From assembly GCA_035294245.1 (NCBI GenBank), contig DATGLG010000043.1, forward strand, positions 214,607-278,606: a DNA stretch of 64,000 nucleotides, given 5' to 3'. A program made the translations under genes and the position numbers. The notes under the pieces are model-generated. The model ran no database searches. It was not told the DNA's origin and saw only the letters and a program-made list of their open reading frames with translations. Below are positions 8,930 to 18,026 of this stretch, in pieces; the stretch's first letter is position 1, and each line of letters opens with the position of its first letter. The stretch is from DATGLG01 sp035294245 (GTDB lineage Bacteria; Pseudomonadota; Alphaproteobacteria; JACZXZ01).

Positions 8930-10380
8930 CGTCCGGTCCCTCGTGTCGCGTGAGGCGCGCGGCCGCGGCGGGCGGCGAAGATCGCGGCGAGCTCGCTTGG
9001 CAAGGAATTCGCCCAATTGGTGATGCTGCCAGCCCCCACACACACGACCATGTCATTCGCTTCGGCAAGCTCGGCGATGATTCCGGCCAGTGCCTGTGGC
9101 TCACCGAGGGGGATGACCTTGCGATGGCCGTGATTGCGCAGCCCTTCGACCAGCGCGTCGCGGTTGACGCCTTCGATCGGTGCCTCGCCTGCCGGATAGA
9201 CCTCGGCGACGATTACAACGTCGGCCTCGTTGAAGCAGGTGCAGAACTCTTCGAAGAGATCGCGCAGCCGCGTATAGCGATGGGGTTGCACCACTGCGAT
9301 CACTCGTCCTTGGCACGCCGTCCGCACGGCTCGCATCACGGCGGCGATCTCGACCGGATGGTGACCGTAGTCGTCGATGACGCGGATACCGTTGACCTCA
9401 CCGGTGAGGGTGAGCCGCCGCTTCACTCCGCCGAAGGCCGCAAGGGCCTTGCGGATGGTCGGCTCGGCGATGCCCATCTCATAGGCGATCGCGATGGCGG
9501 CGAGGGAGTTCTGCACGTTGTGCTGGCCGAGCATTGGCAGAATCACGCGCTCGAGCCGGTGCTCCTCGCCGCGGAAGCGGTCTGTGATGGTGACGGTATA
9601 GCGCGAACCCGTGGGGCTCAGCTCGATATCGCTGGCGCGGACATCGGCCTGGGGACTCACGCCATAGGTGATGATCTTGCGATCAAGAACGCGCGGGATG
9701 AGAGCCTGAACCTCCGGGTGGTCGAGGCAGAGCGCCGCGAAGCCATAAAAGGGAATATTCTGGACGAAGGAGGTGAAGGCCTCGCGGACCTTGTCGAAGC
9801 TGCCGTAGAAATCGAGATGCTCGGGATCGATGTTGGTGACGACGGCGATTGTCGCTGGCAGCTTGACGAAGGTGCCGTCGGACTCGTCGGCCTCGACGAC
9901 CATCCAATCGCCGGAGCCGAGGCGTGCATTGGTGCCATAAGCGTTGATAATGCCGCCATTGATCACCGTCGGATCGAGTCCCGCGGCCTCGAGCATGGCG
10001 GCAACCATCGAGGTCGTGGTCGTCTTCCCGTGCGTCCCGCCCACGGCTACGGACCACTTGAGCCGCATGAGCTCGCCCAGCATCTCGGCGCGGCGGACGA
10101 CCGGCAGCAGGCGAGCGCGCGCGGCGGCCACCTCGGGATTGTCCGGCTTGACGGCTGAGGAGACGACGAGAACCTCAGCTTCGCCGAGATTGTCGGCTTG
10201 GTGGCCGATCGAGACCGGTATGCCGAAGCCGCGCAGCCGGCGAACATTCGCGTTGTCGGCAAGATCGCTCCCCTGCACCTTGTAGCCAAGGTTGTGGAGG
10301 ATCTCGGCGATCCCGCTCATGCCGATCCCGCCGATGCCGACGAAATGAATGATTCCGATGTCGAGAGGCAAGCTTCTCAT
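8926..10380 (-). CDS. murC: UDP-N-acetylmuramate--L-alanine ligase MurC
   Basis: Adds L-Ala to UDP-MurNAc, the first peptide-stem step. 484 aa, the usual length. The N-terminal domain has IHFVGIGGIGMSGIAEIL. The ATP-binding P-loop is GGTHGKTTTTSM near residue 115, the central domain carries TNIDPEHLDFYGS, and the third domain holds IDDYGHHPVEIAAVM. The ATG forms an ATGA overlap with the murG stop. Confidence 0.97.
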   Translation of the reverse strand: MRSLPLDIGIIHFVGIGGIGMSGIAEILHNLGYKVQGSDLADNANVRRLRGFGIPVSIGHQADNLGEAEVLVVSSAVKPDNPEVAAARARLLPVVRRAEMLGELMRLKWSVAVGGTHGKTTTTSMVAAMLEAAGLDPTVINGGIINAYGTNARLGSGDWMVVEADESDGTFVKLPATIAVVTNIDPEHLDFYGSFDKVREAFTSFVQNIPFYGFAALCLDHPEVQALIPRVLDRKIITYGVSPQADVRASDIELSPTGSRYTVTITDRFRGEEHRLERVILPMLGQHNVQNSLAAIAIAYEMGIAEPTIRKALAAFGGVKRRLTLTGEVNGIRVIDDYGHHPVEIAAVMRAVRTACQGRVIAVVQPHRYTRLRDLFEEFCTCFNEADVVIVAEVYPAGEAPIEGVNRDALVEGLRNHGHRKVIPLGEPQALAGIIAELAEANDMVVCVGAGSITNWANSLPSELAAIFAARRGRAPHATRGTGR

Positions 10381-11516
10381 TCTGCGGCGACTTTCAATGG
10401 ATCACGGCCCCCGTTGGCGGGGAGAAGGCGTTCGACCAAAGCGGCGAGCCGCTCAGCCGCATCGGCGCGGCCGATAGCGCGCGCGCGTCGGGCGGCGGCA
10501 GTGAGCGTCTCGGGCCGTTCGATCAGCGCACGGAGGCGCTCGGCAAGACCTGCGGCGTCGAGGCCGGCCTCCGGCATTAGCCATGCAGCACCGGCTTCCG
10601 CGATCGCGGCGGCGTTCGCGGTCTGATGATTGTCGATTGCGTGCGGATAGGGCACGAGGATGGCCGGCCTTCCGGCGGCGGTGAGCTCGGCGACTGTCGA
10701 GGCGCCCGAGCGCGCGATGAGGAGATGACAGGTGGCCAGTCGCTGGGGAATGTCGTGGAAGAAGGGCGCCACTTCGGCGCGGACGCCGCAATCGCGATAG
10801 GCTGCCGTGACGGTGTCCAGGTCCTTCGGCCGCGCCTGCTGGTCGACGCGGAGGCGCGCACGCATGCTCTCGGGGAGGCGAGAAACGGCAGCGGGCACGA
10901 GATGTCCGAACACCCGTGCGCCTTGGCTGCCCCCGGTCACGAGCAGGCGGATGCCGTTCTGTTCCTCGAAAGGAGGATAGGTCGCCCCGGCGAGGGCGGC
11001 GATCTCCGGGCGGACCGGATTGCCGGTCACGACAACCTTGGCTTGGTCGACTTGCCGCATCGCCTTCGTCCGTGCGAACGAGGTGGCGATCATATGGACG
11101 CGAGGCGCGAGCAGCCGGTTGGCGCGCCCCAGCACGGCGTTCTGCTCATGGAGCGCCGCCGGCACGCGAAGCGTCATGGCAGCCGCCATCGTCGGCAGCG
11201 TCGCATAGCCGCCGAAGCCGAGCACGGCACCGGGTTTCTGCCGGGCGACCAGTGCCAGAGCCTGGCCGAATCCGAGCACCAGGTTTCCGGCGGCGATCGC
11301 GCGCTTCAAGACCGCACGTCCGGCGACGCCGCCGGCGGCGATTACGCGGATCTCCACCCCGGCGAGCCGTCCCGTATGATCGGCACCGCGTCGGTCGGTG
11401 ATCAGCATCACGTGATGCCCCCGCGCGAGAAGCGCGCGCGCCGTCGCCTCGGCGGGAAACATGTGCCCGCCCGTTCCACCGGCCGCAAGGAGGATATGGC
11501 GCGATCCGCCGCTCAT
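10377..11516 (-). CDS. murG: Lipid II synthase glycosyltransferase MurG
   Basis: Transfers GlcNAc to lipid I on the cytoplasmic face of the membrane, giving lipid II. The start chosen is MSGGSRHILLAAGGTGGHMFPA, one base after the ftsW stop (about 379 aa); an upstream ATG inside ftsW is less likely. GT-B signatures: glycine loop GGTGGHMFP near residue 15, HEQNAVLGRANRLLAP near 125, the donor region VTGGSQGARVFGHLVP, and SGASTVAELTAAGRPAILVPYPHAIDNHQ near 285. Confidence 0.95.
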   Translation of the reverse strand: MSGGSRHILLAAGGTGGHMFPAEATARALLARGHHVMLITDRRGADHTGRLAGVEIRVIAAGGVAGRAVLKRAIAAGNLVLGFGQALALVARQKPGAVLGFGGYATLPTMAAAMTLRVPAALHEQNAVLGRANRLLAPRVHMIATSFARTKAMRQVDQAKVVVTGNPVRPEIAALAGATYPPFEEQNGIRLLVTGGSQGARVFGHLVPAAVSRLPESMRARLRVDQQARPKDLDTVTAAYRDCGVRAEVAPFFHDIPQRLATCHLLIARSGASTVAELTAAGRPAILVPYPHAIDNHQTANAAAIAEAGAAWLMPEAGLDAAGLAERLRALIERPETLTAAARRARAIGRADAAERLAALVERLLPANGGRDPLKVAAE

Positions 11517-11517
11517 C

Positions 11518-12645
11518 TCATCCGAGCTCCCCGGGGCCAACCCGCTTGCGCGTCAGGGCCAGCAGCATGCCCATTCCCACCGCGAGAGCGAGGAGCGAGG
11601 AGCCGCCGTAGCTGATGAAGGGCAGGGTCATGCCCTTGGTCGGCATCATGTGCAGGGCCGACGCCATATTGACGACAGCCTGCAACCCGAATTGCGCGAT
11701 CAAGCCGGTTCCGGCCAGCAGAATGAATAGGTTCTGTTCTTGAAGCAGGCGACCGAAGGAGCGCAGCACCACGAAAGCGAAGATCGCCACGATGAGCAGG
11801 CAGGAGAAGAGGCCGAACTCCTCGCCCGCAACGGCGAAGACAAAGTCGCTATGGGCATCGGGGAGATGCAGCTTGGCAACGCCCTCCCCAGGACCGCGGC
11901 CGAAGAGCCCGCCATTCGAGAAGGCCTCCATGGCGCGCTCGACCTGATACCCATCGCCGGATTGCGGATTGAGGAATTTATCGACGCGGACGGTCACGTG
12001 CGGCAGGGTGAAATATGCGAGTACGAGCGCTGCGAGCCCGAGCGAGCTCAGGATGGCAACCCAGTAGAGGCGAAGGCCCGCCAGAAAGAACTGCGTAAAC
12101 CAGACCGCCGTGACGACGGCGACCATGCCGATATCGGGCTGGGCAACGAGAATCACGGCGATCACGACATAGAGCAGGATCGAGATCAGATTGCCCGGGA
12201 TGCGCCGGCTCTGGCGTTGGGCGGCGAACATCCAGGCGGCGACCACGGCGAAGGCCGGCTTGATAAACTCCGACGGCTGGATCGAGAGCGGACCCAGATG
12301 GAGCCAGCGTCGGGCACCTTTGATCTCGGCCCCGAAGGCCAGGGTCGCCGCCATGAGCACAAGCGAGATCAGGAAGAGCCCGACGGCAAGGCGTCGCACG
12401 CCGCGGGGCTCGAGTAGCGAGACGCCGAGCATGAGCACGATCGCGATGGGGAGATAGAGCATCTCCCGCTTCACGAAATAAAACGAATCGTAGCCGATCC
12501 GCACGGCCACCGCCGGACTCGCGGCGAGCGTCAGAATGACGCCGATCATGGCGAGCACGCCGATGGCGACGAGGAGCCACTTGTCGACCGTCCACCACCA
12601 GCGGCCAAGCACACTCGTATCCGTGCGCGCGAAGGTCGTGGTCAT
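11518..12645 (-). CDS. ftsW: Septal peptidoglycan polymerase FtsW
   Basis: SEDS-family glycosyltransferase that polymerises lipid II at the septum with FtsI. The start is MTTTFARTDTSVLGR, an ATGA overlap with the murD stop, giving 375 aa. About ten membrane segments can be read. SEDS motifs are present: GARRWLHLGPLSIQPSEFIKPAF, LVAQPDIGM, GPGEGVAKLHLPDAHSDFVFAVAGEEFG and LPFISYGGSSLLA. It shares the fold of RodA at 50728-51882 in this window. Confidence 0.95.
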   Translation of the reverse strand: MTTTFARTDTSVLGRWWWTVDKWLLVAIGVLAMIGVILTLAASPAVAVRIGYDSFYFVKREMLYLPIAIVLMLGVSLLEPRGVRRLAVGLFLISLVLMAATLAFGAEIKGARRWLHLGPLSIQPSEFIKPAFAVVAAWMFAAQRQSRRIPGNLISILLYVVIAVILVAQPDIGMVAVVTAVWFTQFFLAGLRLYWVAILSSLGLAALVLAYFTLPHVTVRVDKFLNPQSGDGYQVERAMEAFSNGGLFGRGPGEGVAKLHLPDAHSDFVFAVAGEEFGLFSCLLIVAIFAFVVLRSFGRLLQEQNLFILLAGTGLIAQFGLQAVVNMASALHMMPTKGMTLPFISYGGSSLLALAVGMGMLLALTRKRVGPGELG

Positions 12646-14051
12646 GAGGCGCCCCCGGCGGACTGGCGCAGCGGCCGGAATTCCGGCAGCGCCTGGACGA
12701 GCGCGCGGAACCTCTCGCCGCGCGCCTCGAAATTGGCGAATTGATCCCAGGAGGCGCAGGCAGGAGACAGGAGCACAACGGCGCCGGGCTTCGCCTGTCG
12801 GGCGTCGGTGTGAGCGGCTGCAACTGCCGCTTCGAGCGTACGCGAGATGCTGTACGGCACCGCGCCGTCGAGCGTGCGGGCAAAAGCTTCGGCGGCCTCG
12901 CCGATCAGATAGGCATGGGCGACGCGGGGGAAATGAGCGCGCAGCGACTCGATGCCACCTTCCTTCGGCCGTCCGCCGGCGATCCAATAGACGCGATCAT
13001 AGCAGATGAGCGCCTTTTCGGCGGCGTCGGCATTCGTCGCCTTGCTGTCGTTGACATAGCGCACGCCGTCGAGAACCGCGATGAGCTCCTGGCGATGGGC
13101 GAGGCCGGGAAAGCTTCGCAAACCTTCGGCAATCGCCGCAGGCGCAACGCCGACGGCCTTCACCGCGGCATAGGCGGCCGCCGCGTTCTGCCAGTTATGG
13201 CGGCCCGGCAAAGTCGCGATTGCGGTCAGGTCGGCGATCTTTTGCGCAGCATCGTCGCTGGCGTCGATAAGCTGCCCGTCCGCCGCGGAGACGCCGTCCG
13301 CGACAGGGCGCGTGGCAGAGATCGGAATCACGATCCGGTCGCCCCTGGCCACCAATTCCCGATGGATCTCTCGGGCATGGTCGTCATCGATCCCAACGAT
13401 TGCGGTCTGCCGGCCGAATTGACGATCGAAGATGTGCTGCTTCGCTGCGATGTACCCCGCAAGCCCGCCATGGCGGTCGAGATGGTCCGGGCTGATGTTG
13501 GTCAGCACGGCGATGTCGAAGGTGAGCGTCGGCGTTAGCTCGAGCTGATAGGACGATGCCTCGATGACATAGATCCCGCCCGCTTCGAGAGGCGCCAGCG
13601 AGAGCGCGGGCGTACCGAGATTCCCTCCCGTCTGCGCGCGCTTGCCGGCGCGGTCGAGGATATGGCCGATCAGGGCCGTGGTGGTGGATTTCCCGTTCGT
13701 GCCGGTGATCCCCACATAGGTGGCGTCCCGGCGGCTGCGCCAGAGCAGCTCGAGATCGCAGACGATCTCGAGTCCGGCTGCGCGCGCCCGCGCCGCAACG
13801 GGGTGTGGGAAGGGGAAGCTATGGGGAATGCCCGGGCTCAGAACCAGCATGGCTGCGGCCTCGAGCTCCTGGCGCCGAAGGTCGACGAGCGGAATATGCG
13901 CCCGCTCGGCCTCCTTCCGGCGCTCGGCATTGTCATCCCAAGCCCAGACGACGGCGCCGCTCCTCATCAGCGCCTCGGCGGTGGCGGCGCCGCTCTTGCC
14001 GAGGCCCATCACGGCGACCGCTCGTCCGGCAAGAAAGGGAAGATCGATCAT
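12642..14051 (-). CDS. murD: UDP-N-acetylmuramoylalanine--D-glutamate ligase MurD
   Basis: Adds D-Glu to UDP-MurNAc-L-Ala. The gene starts at MIDLPFLAGRAVAVMGLGKSG, 2 nt after the mraY stop (469 aa). The frame is also open further upstream across mraY, but that part is meaningless in this frame. Motifs: P-loop GITGTNGKSTTTAL near residue 113, NISPDHLDRHGG near 190, and the C-terminal domain with NDSKATNADAAEKAL and LLSPACASWDQFANFEARGERF. Stop overlaps the ftsW ATG. Confidence 0.96.
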   Translation of the reverse strand: MIDLPFLAGRAVAVMGLGKSGAATAEALMRSGAVVWAWDDNAERRKEAERAHIPLVDLRRQELEAAAMLVLSPGIPHSFPFPHPVAARARAAGLEIVCDLELLWRSRRDATYVGITGTNGKSTTTALIGHILDRAGKRAQTGGNLGTPALSLAPLEAGGIYVIEASSYQLELTPTLTFDIAVLTNISPDHLDRHGGLAGYIAAKQHIFDRQFGRQTAIVGIDDDHAREIHRELVARGDRIVIPISATRPVADGVSAADGQLIDASDDAAQKIADLTAIATLPGRHNWQNAAAAYAAVKAVGVAPAAIAEGLRSFPGLAHRQELIAVLDGVRYVNDSKATNADAAEKALICYDRVYWIAGGRPKEGGIESLRAHFPRVAHAYLIGEAAEAFARTLDGAVPYSISRTLEAAVAAAHTDARQAKPGAVVLLSPACASWDQFANFEARGERFRALVQALPEFRPLRQSAGGAS

Positions 14052-14053
14052 CG

Positions 14054-15142
14054 TCACCTCAGCTTCAGCGTGGAGAGACCGGCCAGGGCGAGGATCGATG
14101 CGATGATCCAGAAGCGGATGACGATGGTGGGCTCCTTCCAACCCTTCTTCTCGAAGTGATGGTGCAGCGGGGCCATGCGGAACACACGCTTCCCGGTGAG
14201 CTTGAACGACATCACCTGCACCATCACTGAGACGGTTTCGAGCACGAAGAGCCCGCCGACGATGGCAAGGACCAGCTCGTGCTTGGTCACGATGCTGATG
14301 ACGCCGAGGGCGCCGCCGCAGGAGAGGGAGCCGGTGTCGCCCATGAACACCATTGCCGGCGGCGCGTTGAACCACAGGAAGCCGAGGCTCGCGCCGACAA
14401 GCGCGCCGCAGAAGACGGAAAGCTCGCCGGCGCCGGCGACATAGTGGAGCTGAAGGTAATTGGCGAAGACGAGATTCCCGACGACGTAGGAGATCAAGCC
14501 GAAGACGCCCGCCGCGATCATCACCGGCACGATGGCGAGGCCGTCGAGGCCGTCGGTCAGATTGACGGCGTTGGAGGCGCCCACGATCACGAAGGCGGCG
14601 ATCGGCAGGAAGAACCAGCCGAGCTGAAGGAGGATGGTCTTGAAGAACGGCACGGCGAGGCTGGTATTCAACGGGACAGGTGCGTGGTACTCGACCCAAA
14701 GGGCGGCCAAGACGGCGAGGAGGATCTGCCCGACGAGCTTCATGCGGCCGGGAAGCCCCCGGCTGGAGCGGTGACTCAGCTTAAGATAATCGTCGGCGGC
14801 CCCGATGGCGCCGAAGCCGGTCGTGACGAAGATCACCAGCCAGACATAGCCGTTGCTGATATCGGCCCACAGCAGCGTGCTCAGGGTGAGTGCGACGAGG
14901 ATGAGGACGCCTCCCATGGTCGGCGTGCCCTTTTTCGTCAATAGGTGGCTTTCGGGGCCGTCGAGCCGGATCGGCTGCCCTTCCCGCTGCTTGCGGCGCA
15001 GCCAGGTAATCAGATGCGGCCCCAGGACGAAGCTGATGAGGAGTGCCGTCGCGAGCGCCCCCCCTGTCCGGAAGGTTATGTAGCGAAAGAGATTGAACGG
15101 CGTGAAGTCTTCGGCCAGCGGCGCGAGAAGGTTGAAAAGCAT
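14054..15142 (-). CDS. mraY: Phospho-MurNAc-pentapeptide transferase MraY
   Basis: Integral membrane enzyme making lipid I from UDP-MurNAc-pentapeptide and undecaprenyl phosphate. The start MLFNLLAPLAEDFTPFN gives 362 aa, normal. About ten membrane helices. Signature motifs: KKGTPTMGG, the Asp pair GAADDYLKL, NAVNLTDGLDGLA, MGDTGSL and the cytoplasmic loop RMAPLHHHFEKKGWKE, which binds the nucleotide. It starts 10 nt after the murF stop and stands 2 nt from murD. Confidence 0.97.
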   Translation of the reverse strand: MLFNLLAPLAEDFTPFNLFRYITFRTGGALATALLISFVLGPHLITWLRRKQREGQPIRLDGPESHLLTKKGTPTMGGVLILVALTLSTLLWADISNGYVWLVIFVTTGFGAIGAADDYLKLSHRSSRGLPGRMKLVGQILLAVLAALWVEYHAPVPLNTSLAVPFFKTILLQLGWFFLPIAAFVIVGASNAVNLTDGLDGLAIVPVMIAAGVFGLISYVVGNLVFANYLQLHYVAGAGELSVFCGALVGASLGFLWFNAPPAMVFMGDTGSLSCGGALGVISIVTKHELVLAIVGGLFVLETVSVMVQVMSFKLTGKRVFRMAPLHHHFEKKGWKEPTIVIRFWIIASILALAGLSTLKLR

Positions 15143-15152
15143 CCGTTTGCCC

Positions 15153-16574
15153 TTACCCGTTGGCCGCGTGCGGCATCTGATCGAGCGCAAGCAATGCGTC
15201 GATCACCTTGCTCATCCGGCTTCCGAACGATCCTTTGACGATGACGACGTCGCCCGGCCGAATCGCCGGCACGAGAATCGGCACGAGCGCGTCCGAATTG
15301 GCGGCATGGCCGCCGCGCATCGCGGCGGGGAGTGCTTCATGGAGCTCTGCCATAAAGCTGCCCGAAGTGAAAACCAGGTCGATCCTGCCGGCGCGGAGCG
15401 GATCCGCGAGGGCGGCATGCAGGCGGGGGGAGTCGGGGCCTAGTTCTAGCATGTCGCCCAGCACGGCAATGCGTCGGCCGCTGGGACCCGGCTCCGACGC
15501 CGACAGGATCTCGAAGGCGGCCCGCATCGAGGTCGGCGACGCATTGTAGCTGTCGTCGATCAGCTCGAAGCTGCCGTCAAGAATGGTGATGTGATGCCGT
15601 CGCCCGCGGCCTTTCGGCGCGGCGAGATCGGCGAGAGCGGCCGCTGCGGCATCGGTATCGGCGCCAAGCGCGCTCACGGCCGCCAGCACGGCCAGGCTGT
15701 TCAAGGCCCAGTGCCGGCCGGGCACGCCCAGGCGATAGTGAATTTCCCGTCCTTCCAGCTGTGCGGCGACCGTGCTCCCCGCCGAGCCGGGCTTCAGCGC
15801 GAGGAGCCGCACCTGTGCCTCCGGATGCGCCCCGAAGCTGATGATGCGGCCCACCCCGGCGGCATAGGCATTGACCACGAGGACGGGGAAAAAGGGATTG
15901 TCGCGGTTGAGCACGGCCACGCCGCCGCTCATCCCGGCGAAGATCTCGGCCTTCGCCTCGGCGATGTCCATGACCGTGTCGAAATGCGCCATATGCACCG
16001 CCGCGATCGTGGTGATGATCGCGACATCGGGCTGCACCAGGCGCGAGAGGGGGCCCAGCTCGCCCGGGTGGTTCATCCCGAGCTCGAATACGCCGAAGGC
16101 GGCGTCCCGCGGCATGCGGGCGAGCGACAGCGGCACGCCCCATTGATTGTTGAGGCTGGCCAAGCTGGCGGAGGTCTTGCCTTGTCGCTCGAGGGCGAGG
16201 CGCAGCGCCTCCTTGGTCCCGGTCTTGCCGACACTTCCCGTGATAGCCACGACCTTGGCGACGCTGCGGGCGCGGGCGGCGCTGCCGAGAGCCTCGAGCG
16301 CGGCTTGGGTATCAGGGACGAGCAAGAGCGGCGCAGCCTCGGCACCCGAGGGCTTGCGGCTGACGATCGCCGCGCTGGCGCCCCGGGCGAAGGCGGCGGC
16401 GGCGAAATCATGACCGTCGCTGTTCGGACCCTTGATGGCGATGAAGAGGTCGCCGGCTTCGGCGGTACGGCTGTCGATGGAAACGCCGGTCGCTTCCCAA
16501 GCCGCCGTCGAACGGCCGCCGGTGGCACGTACCGCCTCGTCCGAGGTCCAAAGCGGGCTCGCGGACGCGCTCAC
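15153..16574 (-). CDS. murF: UDP-MurNAc-tripeptide--D-alanyl-D-alanine ligase MurF
   Basis: Adds D-Ala-D-Ala to complete the UDP-MurNAc-pentapeptide. I take the GTG at 16574, which forms a GTGA overlap with the murE stop (473 aa, beginning VSASASPLWTSDEAVRATGG). The open frame extends further upstream only as an antiphase reading of murE. Motifs: VSIDSRTAEAGDLFIAIKG, P-loop ITGSVGKTGTKEAL near residue 120, NNQWGVPLSLARMP, FELGMNHPGEL and DDSYNASPTSMRAAFE. Confidence 0.95.
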   Translation of the reverse strand: MSASASPLWTSDEAVRATGGRSTAAWEATGVSIDSRTAEAGDLFIAIKGPNSDGHDFAAAAFARGASAAIVSRKPSGAEAAPLLLVPDTQAALEALGSAARARSVAKVVAITGSVGKTGTKEALRLALERQGKTSASLASLNNQWGVPLSLARMPRDAAFGVFELGMNHPGELGPLSRLVQPDVAIITTIAAVHMAHFDTVMDIAEAKAEIFAGMSGGVAVLNRDNPFFPVLVVNAYAAGVGRIISFGAHPEAQVRLLALKPGSAGSTVAAQLEGREIHYRLGVPGRHWALNSLAVLAAVSALGADTDAAAAALADLAAPKGRGRRHHITILDGSFELIDDSYNASPTSMRAAFEILSASEPGPSGRRIAVLGDMLELGPDSPRLHAALADPLRAGRIDLVFTSGSFMAELHEALPAAMRGGHAANSDALVPILVPAIRPGDVVIVKGSFGSRMSKVIDALLALDQMPHAANG

Positions 16575-18022
16575 TTCACGCTCCCATCGAGGGCCAAGGC
16601 GATCCGACGCGCAACCTCGGCATCGTCGAAGGGCAGCACCTTGTCGCCGACGATTTGTCCGCGCTCGTGCCCCTTGCCGGCGATCAGGAGCGTATCTCCC
16701 GCCTGCAATCCGCGAATGGCGCTTTCGATGGCCGCCGCGCGGTCGCCGATCTCGACGGCATCGGGGCAGCCTTTGAGGATCTCTTGCCGGATCGCCGCGG
16801 GGTTCTCGCTCCGCGGATTGTCGTCGGTCACGATAGCGGCATCGGCGAGCTTCGCGGCGATAGCACCCATCTGCCGGCGCTTGCCTGTATCGCGGTCGCC
16901 GCCGCAGCCGAATACGACGACGAGCCGGCGCTGCGTGAGGGGGCGCAAGGCTTCGAGCACGGCTGCCAAGGCACCGGGCTTGTGCGCGTAATCGACGATG
17001 ATGACGGCGCCGTTCGGAAGGCGCGCCACGCGCTGCATGCGGCCGGGAGGACCTTGGAGATGGCCGAGCGCGCCGACAGCCGCCTGGATCTCGCAGCCGC
17101 CGCTGAGCACAAGCCCAAGGGCGCAGAGAAGATTGCCGGCCTGGAAGCCGCCGATCAGGCCGACCTTCACCTCGTAGCGTTGCCCATCGACGGAAAAGCG
17201 CAGCGTTTGACCGGACGCCGACGAGGTCACCTCTTCGAGCCGGAGCGCTTCTCCTCTCACGCCGTAGCTCAAGACGCGATGCCGGCGCGCGCGGCAGACG
17301 TCGAGGAGGGGCTCGTATTCCGGCACGTCGGCATTGAGGACGGCGACCCCGCCGGGCGCCATCACCTCGCTGAAGAGGCGGCATTTGGCGGCGAAATACG
17401 CGGCCATGGTCGGATGGTAATCGAGGTGGTCGCGTGAGAGGTTGGTGAAGGCCGCGGCGCGAACCTCGACGCCATCGAGACGATACTGGTCGAGACCGTG
17501 CGAGGAGGCTTCCATCGCGAGGTGATCGATACCCGCCGCCGCCAGCTTGGCGAGGGTGGCGTGGAGCTGGACGGGGTCGGGGGTCGTCAGGTTGAAATAC
17601 TGGTCGAGGCCCGGCGCGAGAAGTCCAAGCGTGCCCAGGCTCGCGGCCGGGAAGCCGAGCTCGGTCCAGAGCTGTCGCGCGAAAAAGGCGACGGAGGTCT
17701 TCCCGTTGGTTCCGGTAACGGCCGCCACGGTACGGGGTTGACGGCCGTAAAAGCGCGCTGCCATCAGGGAAAAGCGGCGGCGGGGATTGCTGTCGGTGAC
17801 GAGGGCAATACCCCGGTGCTCGATCCGCGCTTCCGGGTCGGCGAGCACGGCCGTGGCTCCGCGCGCGATGGCCTCCGCTATGAAGCGCCGCCCATCGGTT
17901 TTGGCGCCGGGAAGCGCCGCGAACAGATAGCCGGGCTGCACCCGACGCGAATCCGCCGTAAGGCCGAGAACGTCAATCTCGGCGGCGGCGGGGTCCGTGG
18001 CGTTCGCGGTTGCTCCGTTCAT
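16571..18022 (-). CDS. murE: UDP-MurNAc-L-Ala-D-Glu--meso-diaminopimelate ligase MurE
   Basis: Adds the third stem residue. The start MNGATANATD lies 4 nt after the ftsI stop (483 aa); a longer reading would overlap ftsI. Motifs: LTADSRRVQPGYLFAALPG, P-loop VTGTNGKTSVAF near residue 113, FTNLSRDHLDYH, and DNPRSEN near 405. The DNPR signature marks meso-diaminopimelate rather than lysine specificity, as expected for a Gram-negative. Stop overlaps the GTG of murF. Confidence 0.95.
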   Translation of the reverse strand: MNGATANATDPAAAEIDVLGLTADSRRVQPGYLFAALPGAKTDGRRFIAEAIARGATAVLADPEARIEHRGIALVTDSNPRRRFSLMAARFYGRQPRTVAAVTGTNGKTSVAFFARQLWTELGFPAASLGTLGLLAPGLDQYFNLTTPDPVQLHATLAKLAAAGIDHLAMEASSHGLDQYRLDGVEVRAAAFTNLSRDHLDYHPTMAAYFAAKCRLFSEVMAPGGVAVLNADVPEYEPLLDVCRARRHRVLSYGVRGEALRLEEVTSSASGQTLRFSVDGQRYEVKVGLIGGFQAGNLLCALGLVLSGGCEIQAAVGALGHLQGPPGRMQRVARLPNGAVIIVDYAHKPGALAAVLEALRPLTQRRLVVVFGCGGDRDTGKRRQMGAIAAKLADAAIVTDDNPRSENPAAIRQEILKGCPDAVEIGDRAAAIESAIRGLQAGDTLLIAGKGHERGQIVGDKVLPFDDAEVARRIALALDGSVK

Positions 18023-18026
18023 CAGC